Of a stretch of 49,374 nt of DNA, positions 23,177 through 31,450 are shown in pieces (the first letter of the stretch is position 1; each line of letters starts with the position of its first letter). A program made the position numbers and the translations under genes. The stretch is from an uncultured Eubacteriales bacterium (GTDB lineage Bacteria; Bacillota; Clostridia; Oscillospirales; Oscillospiraceae). The notes below the pieces were generated by a model. It was not told the DNA's origin. It searched no databases and saw only the letters and a program-made list of their open reading frames with translations. The stretch spans positions 1 through 49,374 of the forward strand of contig ONGJ01000014.1 of the NCBI GenBank assembly GCA_900317375.1, read 5' to 3'.

Positions 23177-23205
23177 AGTATAGCAAAGAGAATAAAAATA
23201 TACAA
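23177..23205 (-). promoter_or_regulatory. Promoter of the lysine-riboswitch transcript
   Basis: Minus strand TTGTAT (23200-23205), 17-base spacer, TATACT (23177-23182); the expected start site falls at the 5' end of the aptamer. Confidence 0.8.
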
Positions 23206-23265
23206 TAATCGTATATTCACAAAATTATGCTGAATTTTGTGCCCGTTCCTGTGGCTTTTGCAGTT

Positions 23266-24513
23266 TCAGTGACGGGGACGGTAGCGGTCGGCCTCCTCTT
23301 CCCGGGGCGGCTGCTCCTCCCGGCGGACCGGCTGCCGGCGGTTTCTGCGGCTGAGAACTGTGAAAGCGCCGCCGACGGCGCTCAGGACGGCAATCCCGAC
23401 GACGATCACGGCGGTCGGTACCCTGCGTGCCCCCTCCTCTTCGACAACCGCCTCTGCAGGCGGCACCTCAGAGGCGGTCACGGGAGCGGCTGCGGGCGCT
23501 TCTCCCCCGCCTGTCTGATCGGCAGGCAGCTCCGGCGCAGCCGGTTCTGCCGCTGCAGCGGGAGCTGTTTCCGGTTCCGCCGCAGCAGGCGGTGCCGGGT
23601 CGGGCGCGGCGGCGGCCTCCTTCGCCTTCTCGTCCAGATCAAGGGCGTAGTCGGCCAGATAGGCGCCCACCTCGGCAATGCGTGCCTGGTACTCGCCGAT
23701 GTTGCGGGTCATCACAACAACGATGATCGGAGTCGGCGTGTAGATGATCGCCGCGCAGTGGTTGTTGTTCTTGCCGGCATAGGTCTCTTCAAAAGCACCG
23801 TACTTCTGCGCGACGCCGTAGCTCTTCAGGGTCGGGTTCAGATTGAAATACTCATTGGGCTGGGCCTGTTCCAGATACGGGATCACATGCGGATAGGCCG
23901 CATCGCCGCCCGTATACAGGGTTTTCATGACCTGCGTCATGTAGCGGGCGGTATAATAGCTGACATCCAGAAAGTCCTGAGAGAAGTATTCCGCAGGCAG
24001 ATCGGTGAACTTCTCGGTCATGTCGCTGCACTTGCCGTTGTAGGTGCCGCCCAGGAAGCTCACCATGGCGTGGCCGCTGTCGTTGTTGGAATAGACCAGC
24101 GCCGTGGACTCGAGATACTCCAGCGTGCAGCCCATCACAATGCTCTCGGGCGTCAGCTCGCCCGCGGCCTCCTTCTCGGCCATCAGCATCGAAACCGGGA
24201 CCTTGTAGAGGCTGGCAGAGTACATCCAGACATCCGCATCGTAATACCAGCAGTCGCCCGTGCCCGTATAGCAGAAGCCGACGGAGAAATCCTGCCAGTT
24301 GCCCGTGATGTCATGCTCTTTCAGGAAGCCGTCCATCCAGCTGTTCAGCGCATCACTGTCGATGATGCCGCTGTCGGGTTCGGCAGCGAGAGGAAGCTGA
24401 CCGGCGACTTCCCCGCCGCCCTCGGCGAAGGCCGCCGCGGGGAGAAGCAGCAGGCAGGCCAGCAGCAGGCAGGCAAACTGTTTTACTGTATTATACTTTT
24501 CGTGTTTTTTCAT
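23266..24513 (-). CDS. Secreted, membrane-anchored serine hydrolase (class A beta-lactamase fold)
   Basis: A 415-residue protein. Residues 1-30 are a signal peptide ending LLPAAAFA. The catalytic domain (about 50-290) has the penicillin-binding/beta-lactamase motifs: Ser101-x-x-Lys104 in SASLYK, YSNN (141-144) for the SDN motif, and a degenerate third motif QKYG (Lys237-Tyr-Gly239) instead of KTG. GKNNNHCAAIIYTPTPIIVV resembles the strand after the third motif. A Pro/Ala/Glu-rich linker (about 300-365) leads to a single membrane helix (VIVVGIAVLSAVGGAFTVLS) and a basic tail, so the domain is probably tethered outside the cell. It may act on peptidoglycan peptides or simply be beta-lactamase-like; resistance should not be assumed. 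The gene has its own promoter (24598-24626). Confidence 0.85.
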   Translation of the reverse strand: MKKHEKYNTVKQFACLLLACLLLLPAAAFAEGGGEVAGQLPLAAEPDSGIIDSDALNSWMDGFLKEHDITGNWQDFSVGFCYTGTGDCWYYDADVWMYSASLYKVPVSMLMAEKEAAGELTPESIVMGCTLEYLESTALVYSNNDSGHAMVSFLGGTYNGKCSDMTEKFTDLPAEYFSQDFLDVSYYTARYMTQVMKTLYTGGDAAYPHVIPYLEQAQPNEYFNLNPTLKSYGVAQKYGAFEETYAGKNNNHCAAIIYTPTPIIVVVMTRNIGEYQARIAEVGAYLADYALDLDEKAKEAAAAPDPAPPAAAEPETAPAAAAEPAAPELPADQTGGGEAPAAAPVTASEVPPAEAVVEEEGARRVPTAVIVVGIAVLSAVGGAFTVLSRRNRRQPVRREEQPPREEEADRYRPRH

Positions 24514-24597
24514 ACCTTATCCGATGATCCTTACTGCAATGTCATTCCAGAGGATTTTGAAGCATTCGGAGGATTCTCCGTGCTCTCTCAGCCGTGT

Positions 24598-24626
24598 ATT
24601 ATACAGGACATTGCCAGGAAAGACAA
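24598..24626 (-). promoter_or_regulatory. Promoter of the anchored serine hydrolase
   Basis: Minus strand TTGTCT (24621-24626), 17-base spacer, perfect TATAAT (24598-24603), leaving a leader of about 80 bases. Confidence 0.7.
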
Positions 24627-24673
24627 CTGCAAAATCTGTCGGCAGGAAGAAGGAGCAGGGCGCATATCCATAC

Positions 24674-24703
24674 TTGTGCAACAGGGCTTTGCTGTGGTAT
24701 ACT
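24674..24703 (+). promoter_or_regulatory. Promoter of larBEC
   Basis: TTGTGC (24674-24679), 18-base spacer, TATACT (24698-24703), about 30 bases before the larB start; divergent from the serine hydrolase promoter. Confidence 0.65.
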
Positions 24704-24733
24704 TCTCGGCAGATTGAAACGAGGTGTTGCCCT

Positions 24734-25498
24734 GTGGATAAAACAGAACTGAACAGACTGCTCCGGCAGGTGGCCGACGGCAGCGTCAGCCCGGAGGATG
24801 CCGCGCTGAAGCTGAAGATCGAGCCGATCCGCGAGGTCGGCGATTATGCCAAGGTCGATATGCACCGCGGCATCCGCCAGGGCGTGCCCGAGGTGATCTA
24901 CGGCGCAGGGAAGACGCAGGAACAGATTCTCGGCATTGCGGAAACCATGCTGAAAAACGGACAGAAGACGGTTCTCGTGACGCGGGTCTCCAATGACGCC
25001 GCGGCCTATGTCCGGCAGGGCCTTCCCGAAGGCACCCGGCTGGAATACAACGAAGCGGCCCGCACCGCCGTCATCGGCGAGCTCCCCCGCCCCACGGGCG
25101 CCGGAAAGGTCGTCGTGGCCACCGGCGGCACCAGCGACATCCCCGTGGCGGAAGAGGCGGCCGTCACCGCCGAGGTGCTCGGCAACGAGGTGGTACGCCT
25201 GTATGATGTGGGCGTCTCGGGGCTTCACCGCCTGCTGAATCACCTGGATGTCATCATGAGCGCAAGGTGCATCGTCGCCGTCGCCGGGATGGAGGGCGCG
25301 CTGCCCTCGGTCATCGGAGGACTGGCGGACTGCCCGGTCATCGCGGTGCCGACCAGCATCGGCTACGGCGCCTCCTTCGGCGGGGTCGCAGCGCTGCTCA
25401 GCATGCTGAACTCCTGTGCCAGCGGCGTCTCGGTCGTCAACATCGACAACGGCTTCGGCGCGGGCTACATGGCCAGCATGATCAACCATCCGGGCTGA
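24734..25498 (+). CDS. larB: Nickel-pincer cofactor biosynthesis protein LarB
   Basis: A 254-residue protein that carboxylates and hydrolyses the pyridinium ring of nicotinic acid adenine dinucleotide, the first step in making the nickel-pincer nucleotide cofactor. The C-terminal two thirds have the AIR-carboxylase (PurE-like) fold: VVVATGGTSDIPVAEEA, RLYDVGVSGLHRLL, CIVAVAGMEGALPSVIGGL and PVIAVPTSIGYGASFGG are typical of LarB. The GTG at 24734 is chosen because GAGGTG lies seven bases upstream and the N-terminus (DKTELNRLLRQVADGSVSPE) fits; an upstream ATG in frame would add 70 residues across the promoter. It is first in the operon larB-larE-larC, eleven bases before larE. Confidence 0.95.
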   Translation: MDKTELNRLLRQVADGSVSPEDAALKLKIEPIREVGDYAKVDMHRGIRQGVPEVIYGAGKTQEQILGIAETMLKNGQKTVLVTRVSNDAAAYVRQGLPEGTRLEYNEAARTAVIGELPRPTGAGKVVVATGGTSDIPVAEEAAVTAEVLGNEVVRLYDVGVSGLHRLLNHLDVIMSARCIVAVAGMEGALPSVIGGLADCPVIAVPTSIGYGASFGGVAALLSMLNSCASGVSVVNIDNGFGAGYMASMINHPG

Positions 25499-25508
25499 GG
25501 ATGCGGAT

Positions 25509-26321
25509 ATGGACGCACTGCATAAAAAATACGAATCCCTGAAAACGCTGCTGCGCGGATACGGCAGTGCCGCCGTCGCCTTTTCCGGCGGGGTCGACTC
25601 GTCCTTTCTGCTGAAGGCAGCGGCAGAAGCCCTGGGGGATCGGGCCATCGCGCTCACGGCGGCGCCCCCCTTCGTTCCCCGGCGCGAGCTTAAAGAGGCG
25701 GAGACCTTCTGCCGGGAAAACAGAATCCGGCAGATCGTGCTGCCGGCAGAGGCCTTTTCGCTGGAGGAGGCACGAAAAAACCCGCCTGACCGCTGCTACC
25801 GCTGCAAGACGGAGCTGTTCTCGCGGATGCGGGAAAGGGCGGAGGCGGAAGGCTTTTCGGTAGTCGTTGAGGGTTCGAACGCGGACGACCTGCTGGACTA
25901 TCGGCCGGGAATGCAGGCCCTGAAGGAGCTGGGCATCCGGAGCCCGCTTCTGGAGGCCGGCCTCAGCAAGGCGGAAATCCGGGAGCTCTCCCGCGAGATG
26001 TGCCTTCCCACCTGGGACAAGCCCAGCTTTGCCTGTCTCGCCTCGCGCTTTCCGGTCGGGGAGGAGATCAGCGATGAAAAGCTGCAGACGGTCGAGCGCT
26101 CGGAGCAGTTTCTGCGGGACTGCGGATTCCGCCAGTTTCGGGTTCGGCTGCACGGCAGCCTTGCCCGCATCGAACTGCTGCCGGAGGAACTGGAAAAGGC
26201 CGCAAAGCCGAAAATGCGCAAAAGGATTACCGACGCGCTGGAGGAATACGGCTTCCGCTATGTGACACTGGACCTGACCGGTTATCGGACCGGCAGCATG
26301 AACGAGGTGCAGAGGAAATGA
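25509..26321 (+). CDS. larE: Pyridinium-3,5-biscarboxylic acid mononucleotide sulfurtransferase LarE
   Basis: A 270-residue ATP pyrophosphatase-family protein that adenylates the substrate carboxylates and swaps them for thiocarboxylates. The PP-loop is AFSGGVDSSFLL (about 24-35). The third conserved block has GSNADDLLDYRPG. Cysteines sit in DRCYRCK (Cys96, Cys99) and SFACLASR (Cys176). Cys176 matches the sacrificial sulfur donor of Lactobacillus LarE; the extra CxxC pair fits the variant that uses a [4Fe-4S] cluster to carry sulfur, so this protein may act catalytically rather than sacrificially. Its stop overlaps the larC start by four bases (ATGA), which suggests coupled translation. Confidence 0.95.
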   Translation: MDALHKKYESLKTLLRGYGSAAVAFSGGVDSSFLLKAAAEALGDRAIALTAAPPFVPRRELKEAETFCRENRIRQIVLPAEAFSLEEARKNPPDRCYRCKTELFSRMRERAEAEGFSVVVEGSNADDLLDYRPGMQALKELGIRSPLLEAGLSKAEIRELSREMCLPTWDKPSFACLASRFPVGEEISDEKLQTVERSEQFLRDCGFRQFRVRLHGSLARIELLPEELEKAAKPKMRKRITDALEEYGFRYVTLDLTGYRTGSMNEVQRK

Positions 26322-27502
26322 AAACGCTTTATCTGGACTGCGGCATGGGGGCCGCGGGCGATATGCTGACAGCGGCGCTGATGGGTCTGACGGATGACCG
26401 GGAGGCCGCGCTGGAGGAACTGAACCGGGCCTTTGCAGGGAAAGCCGTGCTGTCCCTCAGCCCGGACCGGAAGGGCAGCCTGCATGGCCTGCACTGTACA
26501 GTCAGCATCGACGGGGACGTTGAAGGCCAGGAGGAGAAAGACCATCACCATCACCACCATCATACCTCCCTCGCAGAGGTGGAGGCGTTCATAGGCAGTC
26601 TCCGGCTCCCGGAGAAAGCGGTTGCGGATGCCCTGGCGGTGTTTCGCCTGATCGCCGAAGCCGAGGGCAAGGTCCACGGCAGCACGATGGAGAACATCCA
26701 CTTTCACGAGCTCGGCACGCTGGACGCGATGGCCGATGTGGTGTCGGTCTGCTATCTGATACATCTGCTGAAGCCGGACCGGGTTGCCGCCTCGCCTGTC
26801 CATGTCGGCAGCGGAACCGTCCGCACGGCGCACGGGGAGCTCTCGGTGCCGGCGCCGGCCACCATGGAGCTGCTGAAGGGCATCCCGATCTATGCGGGCG
26901 AGATCCGCGGGGAGCTGTGCACGCCCACGGGAGCCGCGCTGCTGAAGCACTTTGTCGATCGCTTCGGGACCATGCCCGCCATGAGCGTCGAAAAGATCGG
27001 ATACGGCACGGGAACGAAGGAGTTTCCGCAGGCCAACATCCTGCGCGCCCTGCTGGGCGATGCGGAGGACGAGGGAGAACGTCTGCTGGAGCTGTCCTGC
27101 AACCTGGACGACAGCACGCCGGAGGACTTGGGCTATGCCATGGAGGCGCTGTTCCAGGCGGGAGCGCTGGACGTTTGGTACACCCCGATCGGCATGAAAA
27201 AAAGCCGCCCGGCCGTCATGCTGAGCTGCCTCGGGCGGGCGGAACAGCGGGAAGCACTGCTGCGCTGTCTGTTTCGGCACACCGGCACCCTCGGAGTGCG
27301 CGAATTCCCATGCAGCCGGGTCACGCTGACGCGCAGCTTCCGTACGGCCGACACACCGTGGGGGCCGGTACGCATCAAGCGTGCGGAAGGCTTCGGCGTC
27401 GTCAGGGAAAAGGCGGAGTACGAAGACCTGAAGGCCATCGCGGAAAAAGAAAAGCTCACGCTGACCGAAGTGCGCAAGGCACTGAAAGACCCGCCGGCAT
27501 AA
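26318..27502 (+). CDS. larC: Nickel insertion protein LarC (single frame)
   Basis: A 394-residue CTP-dependent nickel insertase that completes the nickel-pincer nucleotide. The N-terminus TLYLDCGMGAAGDMLTAAL is typical, followed by a His-rich metal segment with seven consecutive histidines (76-82). HFHELGTLDAMADVVSVCYL and PAPATMELLKGIPIYAGEIR also match LarC. The C-terminal half (LSCNLDDSTPEDLGYAMEAL, then DVWYTPIGMKKSRPAVML) is in the same frame, whereas Lactobacillus plantarum makes the full protein by ribosomal frameshifting between larC1 and larC2. No lactate racemase (LarA) gene lies next to it, so the client enzyme must be elsewhere. The terminator overlaps the stop codon. Confidence 0.95.
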   Translation: MKTLYLDCGMGAAGDMLTAALMGLTDDREAALEELNRAFAGKAVLSLSPDRKGSLHGLHCTVSIDGDVEGQEEKDHHHHHHHTSLAEVEAFIGSLRLPEKAVADALAVFRLIAEAEGKVHGSTMENIHFHELGTLDAMADVVSVCYLIHLLKPDRVAASPVHVGSGTVRTAHGELSVPAPATMELLKGIPIYAGEIRGELCTPTGAALLKHFVDRFGTMPAMSVEKIGYGTGTKEFPQANILRALLGDAEDEGERLLELSCNLDDSTPEDLGYAMEALFQAGALDVWYTPIGMKKSRPAVMLSCLGRAEQREALLRCLFRHTGTLGVREFPCSRVTLTRSFRTADTPWGPVRIKRAEGFGVVREKAEYEDLKAIAEKEKLTLTEVRKALKDPPA

Positions 27503-27521
27503 GCCGGCGGGTCCGTTTTTT
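27488..27521 (+). terminator. Terminator of larBEC
   Basis: GACCCGCCGGC (27488-27498) with GCCGGCGGGTC (27503-27513), loop ATAA, then CGTTTTTT; the stop codon forms part of the loop. Confidence 0.9.
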
Positions 27522-27580
27522 CAGCCTGTTTTATGCAGGTTCACGGCTGCGGTATTTCCGGTCGGAGGGATAAAAAAGGA

Positions 27581-29398
27581 TTATCCTGCGCTCCCCTCGC
27601 CGGGCAGCTCTGCCCCCTGCATGCGGTCGAGGATCGCGTACAGCGGGAGGAAGGGGTCGTCGCGCATGGCGGTCACGCTGCCGAGCTCCATGAGCTCGGC
27701 GCCGGTCCGGCTCGGCTGCCAGACGGGCAGATCGCCGCCGTTGGGGTCGCCGGTGCGGATGAAGTTGACGAAGTAATCGGAAAACTGTCCGGCCAGCTCG
27801 CGGTCGCGCGCATCGTACAGATCAGAGTCCGCCGGGATGTTGTTGTAGCAGTAGACCTCTTCCCCGCTGTGCCAGGTGCCGAGACGTCCGTTGTCCTTCG
27901 TGAAGAAGTATTCATAGGCCGGGAAGGCGTTTTCCAGTGCCTCGCGGGACCAGCAGAAATGGCCGTAGGTGAAATAGAAGACGCTGTAGAGGTCGGTCCA
28001 GGTATCTTTGGCCTCCTGATCCGTCGAGACGGGATAGAGCGCCAGCACCTCGTCGGCGTATTCGCCGAACATGCTGCGGACCTTCTGCTCGTAGTTCTTC
28101 CGGTTCGCCTGTTCGAAGAGGATGAAGGGGCTTGCCTCCAGCGCGTTGAAGCCCTGCAGGCAGGCCTCTTCGTTGTGGACGCCCCTGCGGTAGGATTCAT
28201 ACGGGGTCTCGGTGAGGACATAGCCGTCAACCGTGATATGGTGGTTGACGTCGGCCGCCGCGGCCAGGCTTTCGGCATCCACCCTGCGCAGCTCGGCAAT
28301 ATTCGCGGCGTGGAAGTGTTGGAGCGTCTCGTCACCGGTCTTTTTCGCCTCGTCCAGCAGACGGAAGGAATGCGCAGGCAGCGGCGCGGAAACCGTGGAG
28401 CTCTCACCGATGGCGCGGCGGAACAGGCCCCTGGCAAGCGACGAGGTGCAGAGCGCACTGACACAGGCCGAGCCGGCCGACTCGCCGGCGATGGTCACGT
28501 TATCCGGGTCGCCGCCGAAGGCCGCGATATTCGCCTGCACCCACTCCAGCGCCTTGATCTGGTCCAAAAGGCCGTAGTTGCCGGTGGTGCCGTTGGGAGA
28601 CTCGGCCGCCAGCTCGTCGGTTGCGAGGAAGCCGAAGACCCCGAGGCGGTAGCCCATGTTGACCGCGAGCACGCCCTTGCGGGCAAGCCCCTCGCCGCGG
28701 TAATCGGCGTACCAGGGCTGGCCTGTCTGGAGGGCACCGCCGTGGATGAAGACCAGAACCGGCAGATCCTGCTGCGGCCCGGCGGGCTTCCAGATATTCA
28801 GATAGAGGGAATCCTCGGAATTGGCCTCGCGGAAGTGGTCGTCCAGAGAGACCTCATAATCATGAAAGCCGACGATCTGTGAGAGAGAATTGTAGATCGC
28901 GGAATTGCGCGGCTGCATGGACATGGGCGCGAAGGTGTCAGCCTTCAGGACGCCGTCCCAGGGCTCGGGATCCTGCGGCTCGCGCCAGCGCAGATCCCCC
29001 ACGGGCGGAGCAGCATAGGGAATGCCGGCATAGACCTCGACCGCTTTGTCGGCTGTCAGGACGCCGGTCAGCTGTCCGTCCGCCACCGTGATGATGTCGG
29101 TCACGCCGCCGTTTGGCCCCTCGACAGCGGGACGGCGTTTCACCGGGCCGACCGTCAGGTAAAAGAGCAGGCCCATCAGCAGCAGCATCAGGCCGAGGAA
29201 GCCGGCAACGCGCACGAAGCCGCTCTTCTTTGACAGCGTACGGGCATAGAAGACAGCATAAGCACCCAGCAGAAGGATCGCCAGGATCCATCCGAGAACG
29301 GTGTTCTTGTTCAGTTCGAGAAGGACGAGAAACAGCAGCGAGAACAGCACGAAGAAAACCCAGAAAAGGGGCCGCGGTTTCTTTTGCTCTGTGGTCAT
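27581..29398 (-). CDS. Membrane-anchored type B carboxylesterase/lipase family protein
   Basis: A 605-residue protein. Three hydrophobic helices at 11-28, 35-51 and 63-83 form an N-terminal membrane domain, then the alpha/beta-hydrolase domain starts near 103. GIPYAAPPVGDLRWREPQ is the family opening; the oxyanion loop is FIHGGAL (218-224); the nucleophile elbow is GESAG (305-309) with Ser307. EDSLYLNIWKP and NGTTGNYGLLDQIKALEWVQ are further signatures. WHSGEE near residue 520 is the likely catalytic histidine loop. It would cleave carboxylic esters outside or at the membrane; the substrate is unknown. Most bacterial relatives are soluble, so the three-helix anchor is unusual. It is followed on the right by the uracil permease gene on the same strand. 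Confidence 0.9.
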   Translation of the reverse strand: MTTEQKKPRPLFWVFFVLFSLLFLVLLELNKNTVLGWILAILLLGAYAVFYARTLSKKSGFVRVAGFLGLMLLLMGLLFYLTVGPVKRRPAVEGPNGGVTDIITVADGQLTGVLTADKAVEVYAGIPYAAPPVGDLRWREPQDPEPWDGVLKADTFAPMSMQPRNSAIYNSLSQIVGFHDYEVSLDDHFREANSEDSLYLNIWKPAGPQQDLPVLVFIHGGALQTGQPWYADYRGEGLARKGVLAVNMGYRLGVFGFLATDELAAESPNGTTGNYGLLDQIKALEWVQANIAAFGGDPDNVTIAGESAGSACVSALCTSSLARGLFRRAIGESSTVSAPLPAHSFRLLDEAKKTGDETLQHFHAANIAELRRVDAESLAAAADVNHHITVDGYVLTETPYESYRRGVHNEEACLQGFNALEASPFILFEQANRKNYEQKVRSMFGEYADEVLALYPVSTDQEAKDTWTDLYSVFYFTYGHFCWSREALENAFPAYEYFFTKDNGRLGTWHSGEEVYCYNNIPADSDLYDARDRELAGQFSDYFVNFIRTGDPNGGDLPVWQPSRTGAELMELGSVTAMRDDPFLPLYAILDRMQGAELPGEGSAG

Positions 29399-29424
29399 GA
29401 AACACCTCCGGGTGGAATACAGAT

Positions 29425-29454
29425 CAGGCAGGCTGCCGGAGGGCGGCCTGCCTG
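29425..29454 (-). terminator. Stem-loop after the uracil permease gene
   Basis: CAGGCAGGC (29425-29433) pairs with GCCTGCCTG (29446-29454), directly after the permease stop. There is no strong T tract, so it may stabilise the 3' end or terminate weakly. Confidence 0.5.
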
Positions 29455-29460
29455 AAAGCT

Positions 29461-30810
29461 TTATTCGGAGAGCTGCTGTTTGTCAGCCTTGGAGAGCATG
29501 AGATTCGTCAGGATGCCGAGGATCAGGGCACAGGCGACGGTACGGATTTCCACCGAGCCGAAGGTGACCGTCATGCCGCCGACACCGACGATGAAAATCA
29601 CGCAGGCCGTATAGAGATTGCGGTTGTTGTTCAGGTCCACGCCCTGGAACATCTTGAAGCCGGAGCTGGCGATAAAGCCGTAGAGCGCAACGCAGACGCC
29701 GCCCATGACGCAGCTGGGGATGGTTTCCAGGAAAGCAACCAGCGGGGTGATCAGCGAGAAGAGGATGCAGGCAATGGCCGCACCCCAGATGCTGATGGTG
29801 GAGGCGTTGCCGGTCAGGGCGACGCAGGCAATGGACTCGCCGTAGGTGGTGTTGGGGCAGCCGCCGAAGAAGGTGCCGACAAAGGAGCCGATGCCGTCGC
29901 CGAGAAGGGTGTTGGTCAGGCCGGGCTCTTCCAGGAGGTTCACGCCGATGATGGAGGAGAGGTTCTTGTGGTCGGCCAGATGCTCGGCAAAGACGACGAA
30001 GGCGACCGGGGCATAGGCCACAAACAGAGTCAGCAGATAGCTGGCGGTGATGCCGTTCCAGTCCGCACGGAGAAAGACGAAATCAGGGAGGGACAGGATG
30101 GATTTCACGGAGCTGAAGGCGCTGTAGTCAATGACCTGAAGCGAGACATTGCCCGTGTTCTTGCCGACCAGATAAAGCATGCTGGCTAGCAGATAGCCGC
30201 CGATGATACCCACCATGAAGGGAATGAGCTTCAGCGTGCGCTTGCCGAAGGTGGAGACCAGCATGGCGATCACCAGGGTCACGAGGCCGCAGAGGAGGCC
30301 GATCTTGGGTTCGCCGCCCTCGATGTCCGAGGACATCAGCAGGCTGATGGCGTAGGAGGAAAGAGACAGGCCGATGATGGCAACCGTCGGGCCGATGACC
30401 ACGGGGGGCATCAGCTTGTCAATCCACTTGACGCCGCAGAACTTGACGACGAGGGCAATAACCACATACACACTGCCGGCGATCAAGGCACCGACGATCA
30501 GGCCGGCATAGCCGATGGCCATGGACGCGGCGCCGCCGAAGGCAGTCAGCATCGGGCCGATAAACGCAAAGGACGAGCCGAGGAACACCGGGCTGGCGCT
30601 TCTCGTAAAGAGCAGGTAGATCATGGTGCCGCAGCCGGCGCCGAAAAGCGCAGCGGAGGCGGTCAGGCCGTTGCCGACGGCAGCAGGCACGGCGATGGTG
30701 GCGACCATGATCGCCAGGAGCTGCTGGATGGCGGCAAGCACGATCTGCCCGAAGGGCGGCTTGTCCTTGATGCGGTAGGTTAGGTTCACTGCAGGTTTTT
30801 CCATCTTCAT
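29461..30810 (-). CDS. uraA: Uracil permease (NCS2 family)
   Basis: A 449-residue nucleobase transporter with about 14 helices, including the half-helices of the UraA fold. Family landmarks are LTASAALFGAGCGTMIYLLF, PVFLGSSFAFIGPMLTAFGG, MPPVVIGPTVAIIGLSL, VFAEHLADHKNLSSIIG with the substrate-site glutamate, and the stretch from GDGIGSFVGTFFGG to NTTYGESIACVALTG. It imports uracil with protons. The start at 30810 has AAAGG five bases upstream; an ATG two codons later is possible. pyrR lies just upstream on the same strand, so both genes should follow the pyrimidine-sensing attenuator at 31424-31450, a common arrangement in Bacillota. Confidence 0.93.
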   Translation of the reverse strand: MKMEKPAVNLTYRIKDKPPFGQIVLAAIQQLLAIMVATIAVPAAVGNGLTASAALFGAGCGTMIYLLFTRSASPVFLGSSFAFIGPMLTAFGGAASMAIGYAGLIVGALIAGSVYVVIALVVKFCGVKWIDKLMPPVVIGPTVAIIGLSLSSYAISLLMSSDIEGGEPKIGLLCGLVTLVIAMLVSTFGKRTLKLIPFMVGIIGGYLLASMLYLVGKNTGNVSLQVIDYSAFSSVKSILSLPDFVFLRADWNGITASYLLTLFVAYAPVAFVVFAEHLADHKNLSSIIGVNLLEEPGLTNTLLGDGIGSFVGTFFGGCPNTTYGESIACVALTGNASTISIWGAAIACILFSLITPLVAFLETIPSCVMGGVCVALYGFIASSGFKMFQGVDLNNNRNLYTACVIFIVGVGGMTVTFGSVEIRTVACALILGILTNLMLSKADKQQLSE

Positions 30811-30864
30811 TCAACCTTTCTCAACAAAAATACCGGGGAATGCATGAAAAATATGGAGAATGGG

Positions 30865-31407
30865 TCAGTCGCCCAGTTCCATCAGGTAAACGCCGGTCTC
30901 GCCGTCGAACTCCGGCACACGGACCTCAACCAGCTCGCTGCGGGAGGTGGGCAGGTTCTTGCCTACGAAGTCCGCCCGGATGGGCAGCTCGCGATGCCCG
31001 CGGTCGACCAGGATGGCCAGCTGGATGCTCCGCGGCCTGCCGCAGGCGAAGATCGCCTCGATGGCGGCGCGGGCGGTCCGGCCGGTGTACAGCACATCGT
31101 CCACCAGAACGACATCACGGCCGGTGACGTCAAAGGGCAGGGAGGGCTTGGACACCTCGGGGCTTTCCGCCAGAACGGTCAGATCGTCCCGATAGAAGCG
31201 GATATCGATGCTGCCGCAGGGGACGGAGATGCCCTCGATGCTGCGGATGTTGTCGCGCAGGAGCAGGGAGAGCGGTTCCCCCCGGCGGCGCACCCCGACA
31301 AAAACGAGATTCCCGGCGCCCTTGTTCTTTTCGACAATCTCATGGGAAAGACGCATCAGCGCACGCTTTACGGCGTTTTCATCCATGATCTGGGCTTTCT
31401 GATGCAT
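30865..31407 (-). CDS. pyrR: PyrR, bifunctional pyrimidine attenuation regulator / uracil phosphoribosyltransferase
   Basis: A 180-residue phosphoribosyltransferase-fold protein that binds pyr-leader RNA when UMP is high and promotes termination; many members also convert uracil to UMP. The PRPP loop is VVLVDDVLYTGRTARAA, and LVFVGVRRRGEPLSLLL, VPCGSIDIRFYRDDL and ILVDRGHRELPIRADFVGKN are typical. The ATG at 31407 has GGAGG nine bases upstream, directly after the leader terminator. It is first in an operon with the uracil permease. The leader of roughly 140 bases, ending in a terminator just before the gene, fits autoregulation by attenuation. Confidence 0.95.
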   Translation of the reverse strand: MHQKAQIMDENAVKRALMRLSHEIVEKNKGAGNLVFVGVRRRGEPLSLLLRDNIRSIEGISVPCGSIDIRFYRDDLTVLAESPEVSKPSLPFDVTGRDVVLVDDVLYTGRTARAAIEAIFACGRPRSIQLAILVDRGHRELPIRADFVGKNLPTSRSELVEVRVPEFDGETGVYLMELGD

Positions 31408-31423
31408 ATCGTCAGACCTCCGC

Positions 31424-31450
31424 AAAAAAGACCCTGCCGCAGGCGGCAGG
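31424..31450 (-). terminator. Attenuator terminator in the pyrR leader
   Basis: Minus strand CCTGCCG (31450-31444) and CGGCAGG (31439-31433), then GTCTTTTTTG; the pyrR ribosome binding site follows at once. An upstream TCATAAGAGGC and a GGCGC/GCGCC hairpin could form the antiterminator/PyrR-binding region, but the match to the known binding loop is only partial. Confidence 0.75.

Noticed and set aside
26318-27502. Seven-histidine stretch in larC read as a cloning tag
   Set aside because: Internal His-rich segments are normal in LarC nickel insertases; the surrounding sequence is natural and in operon context.
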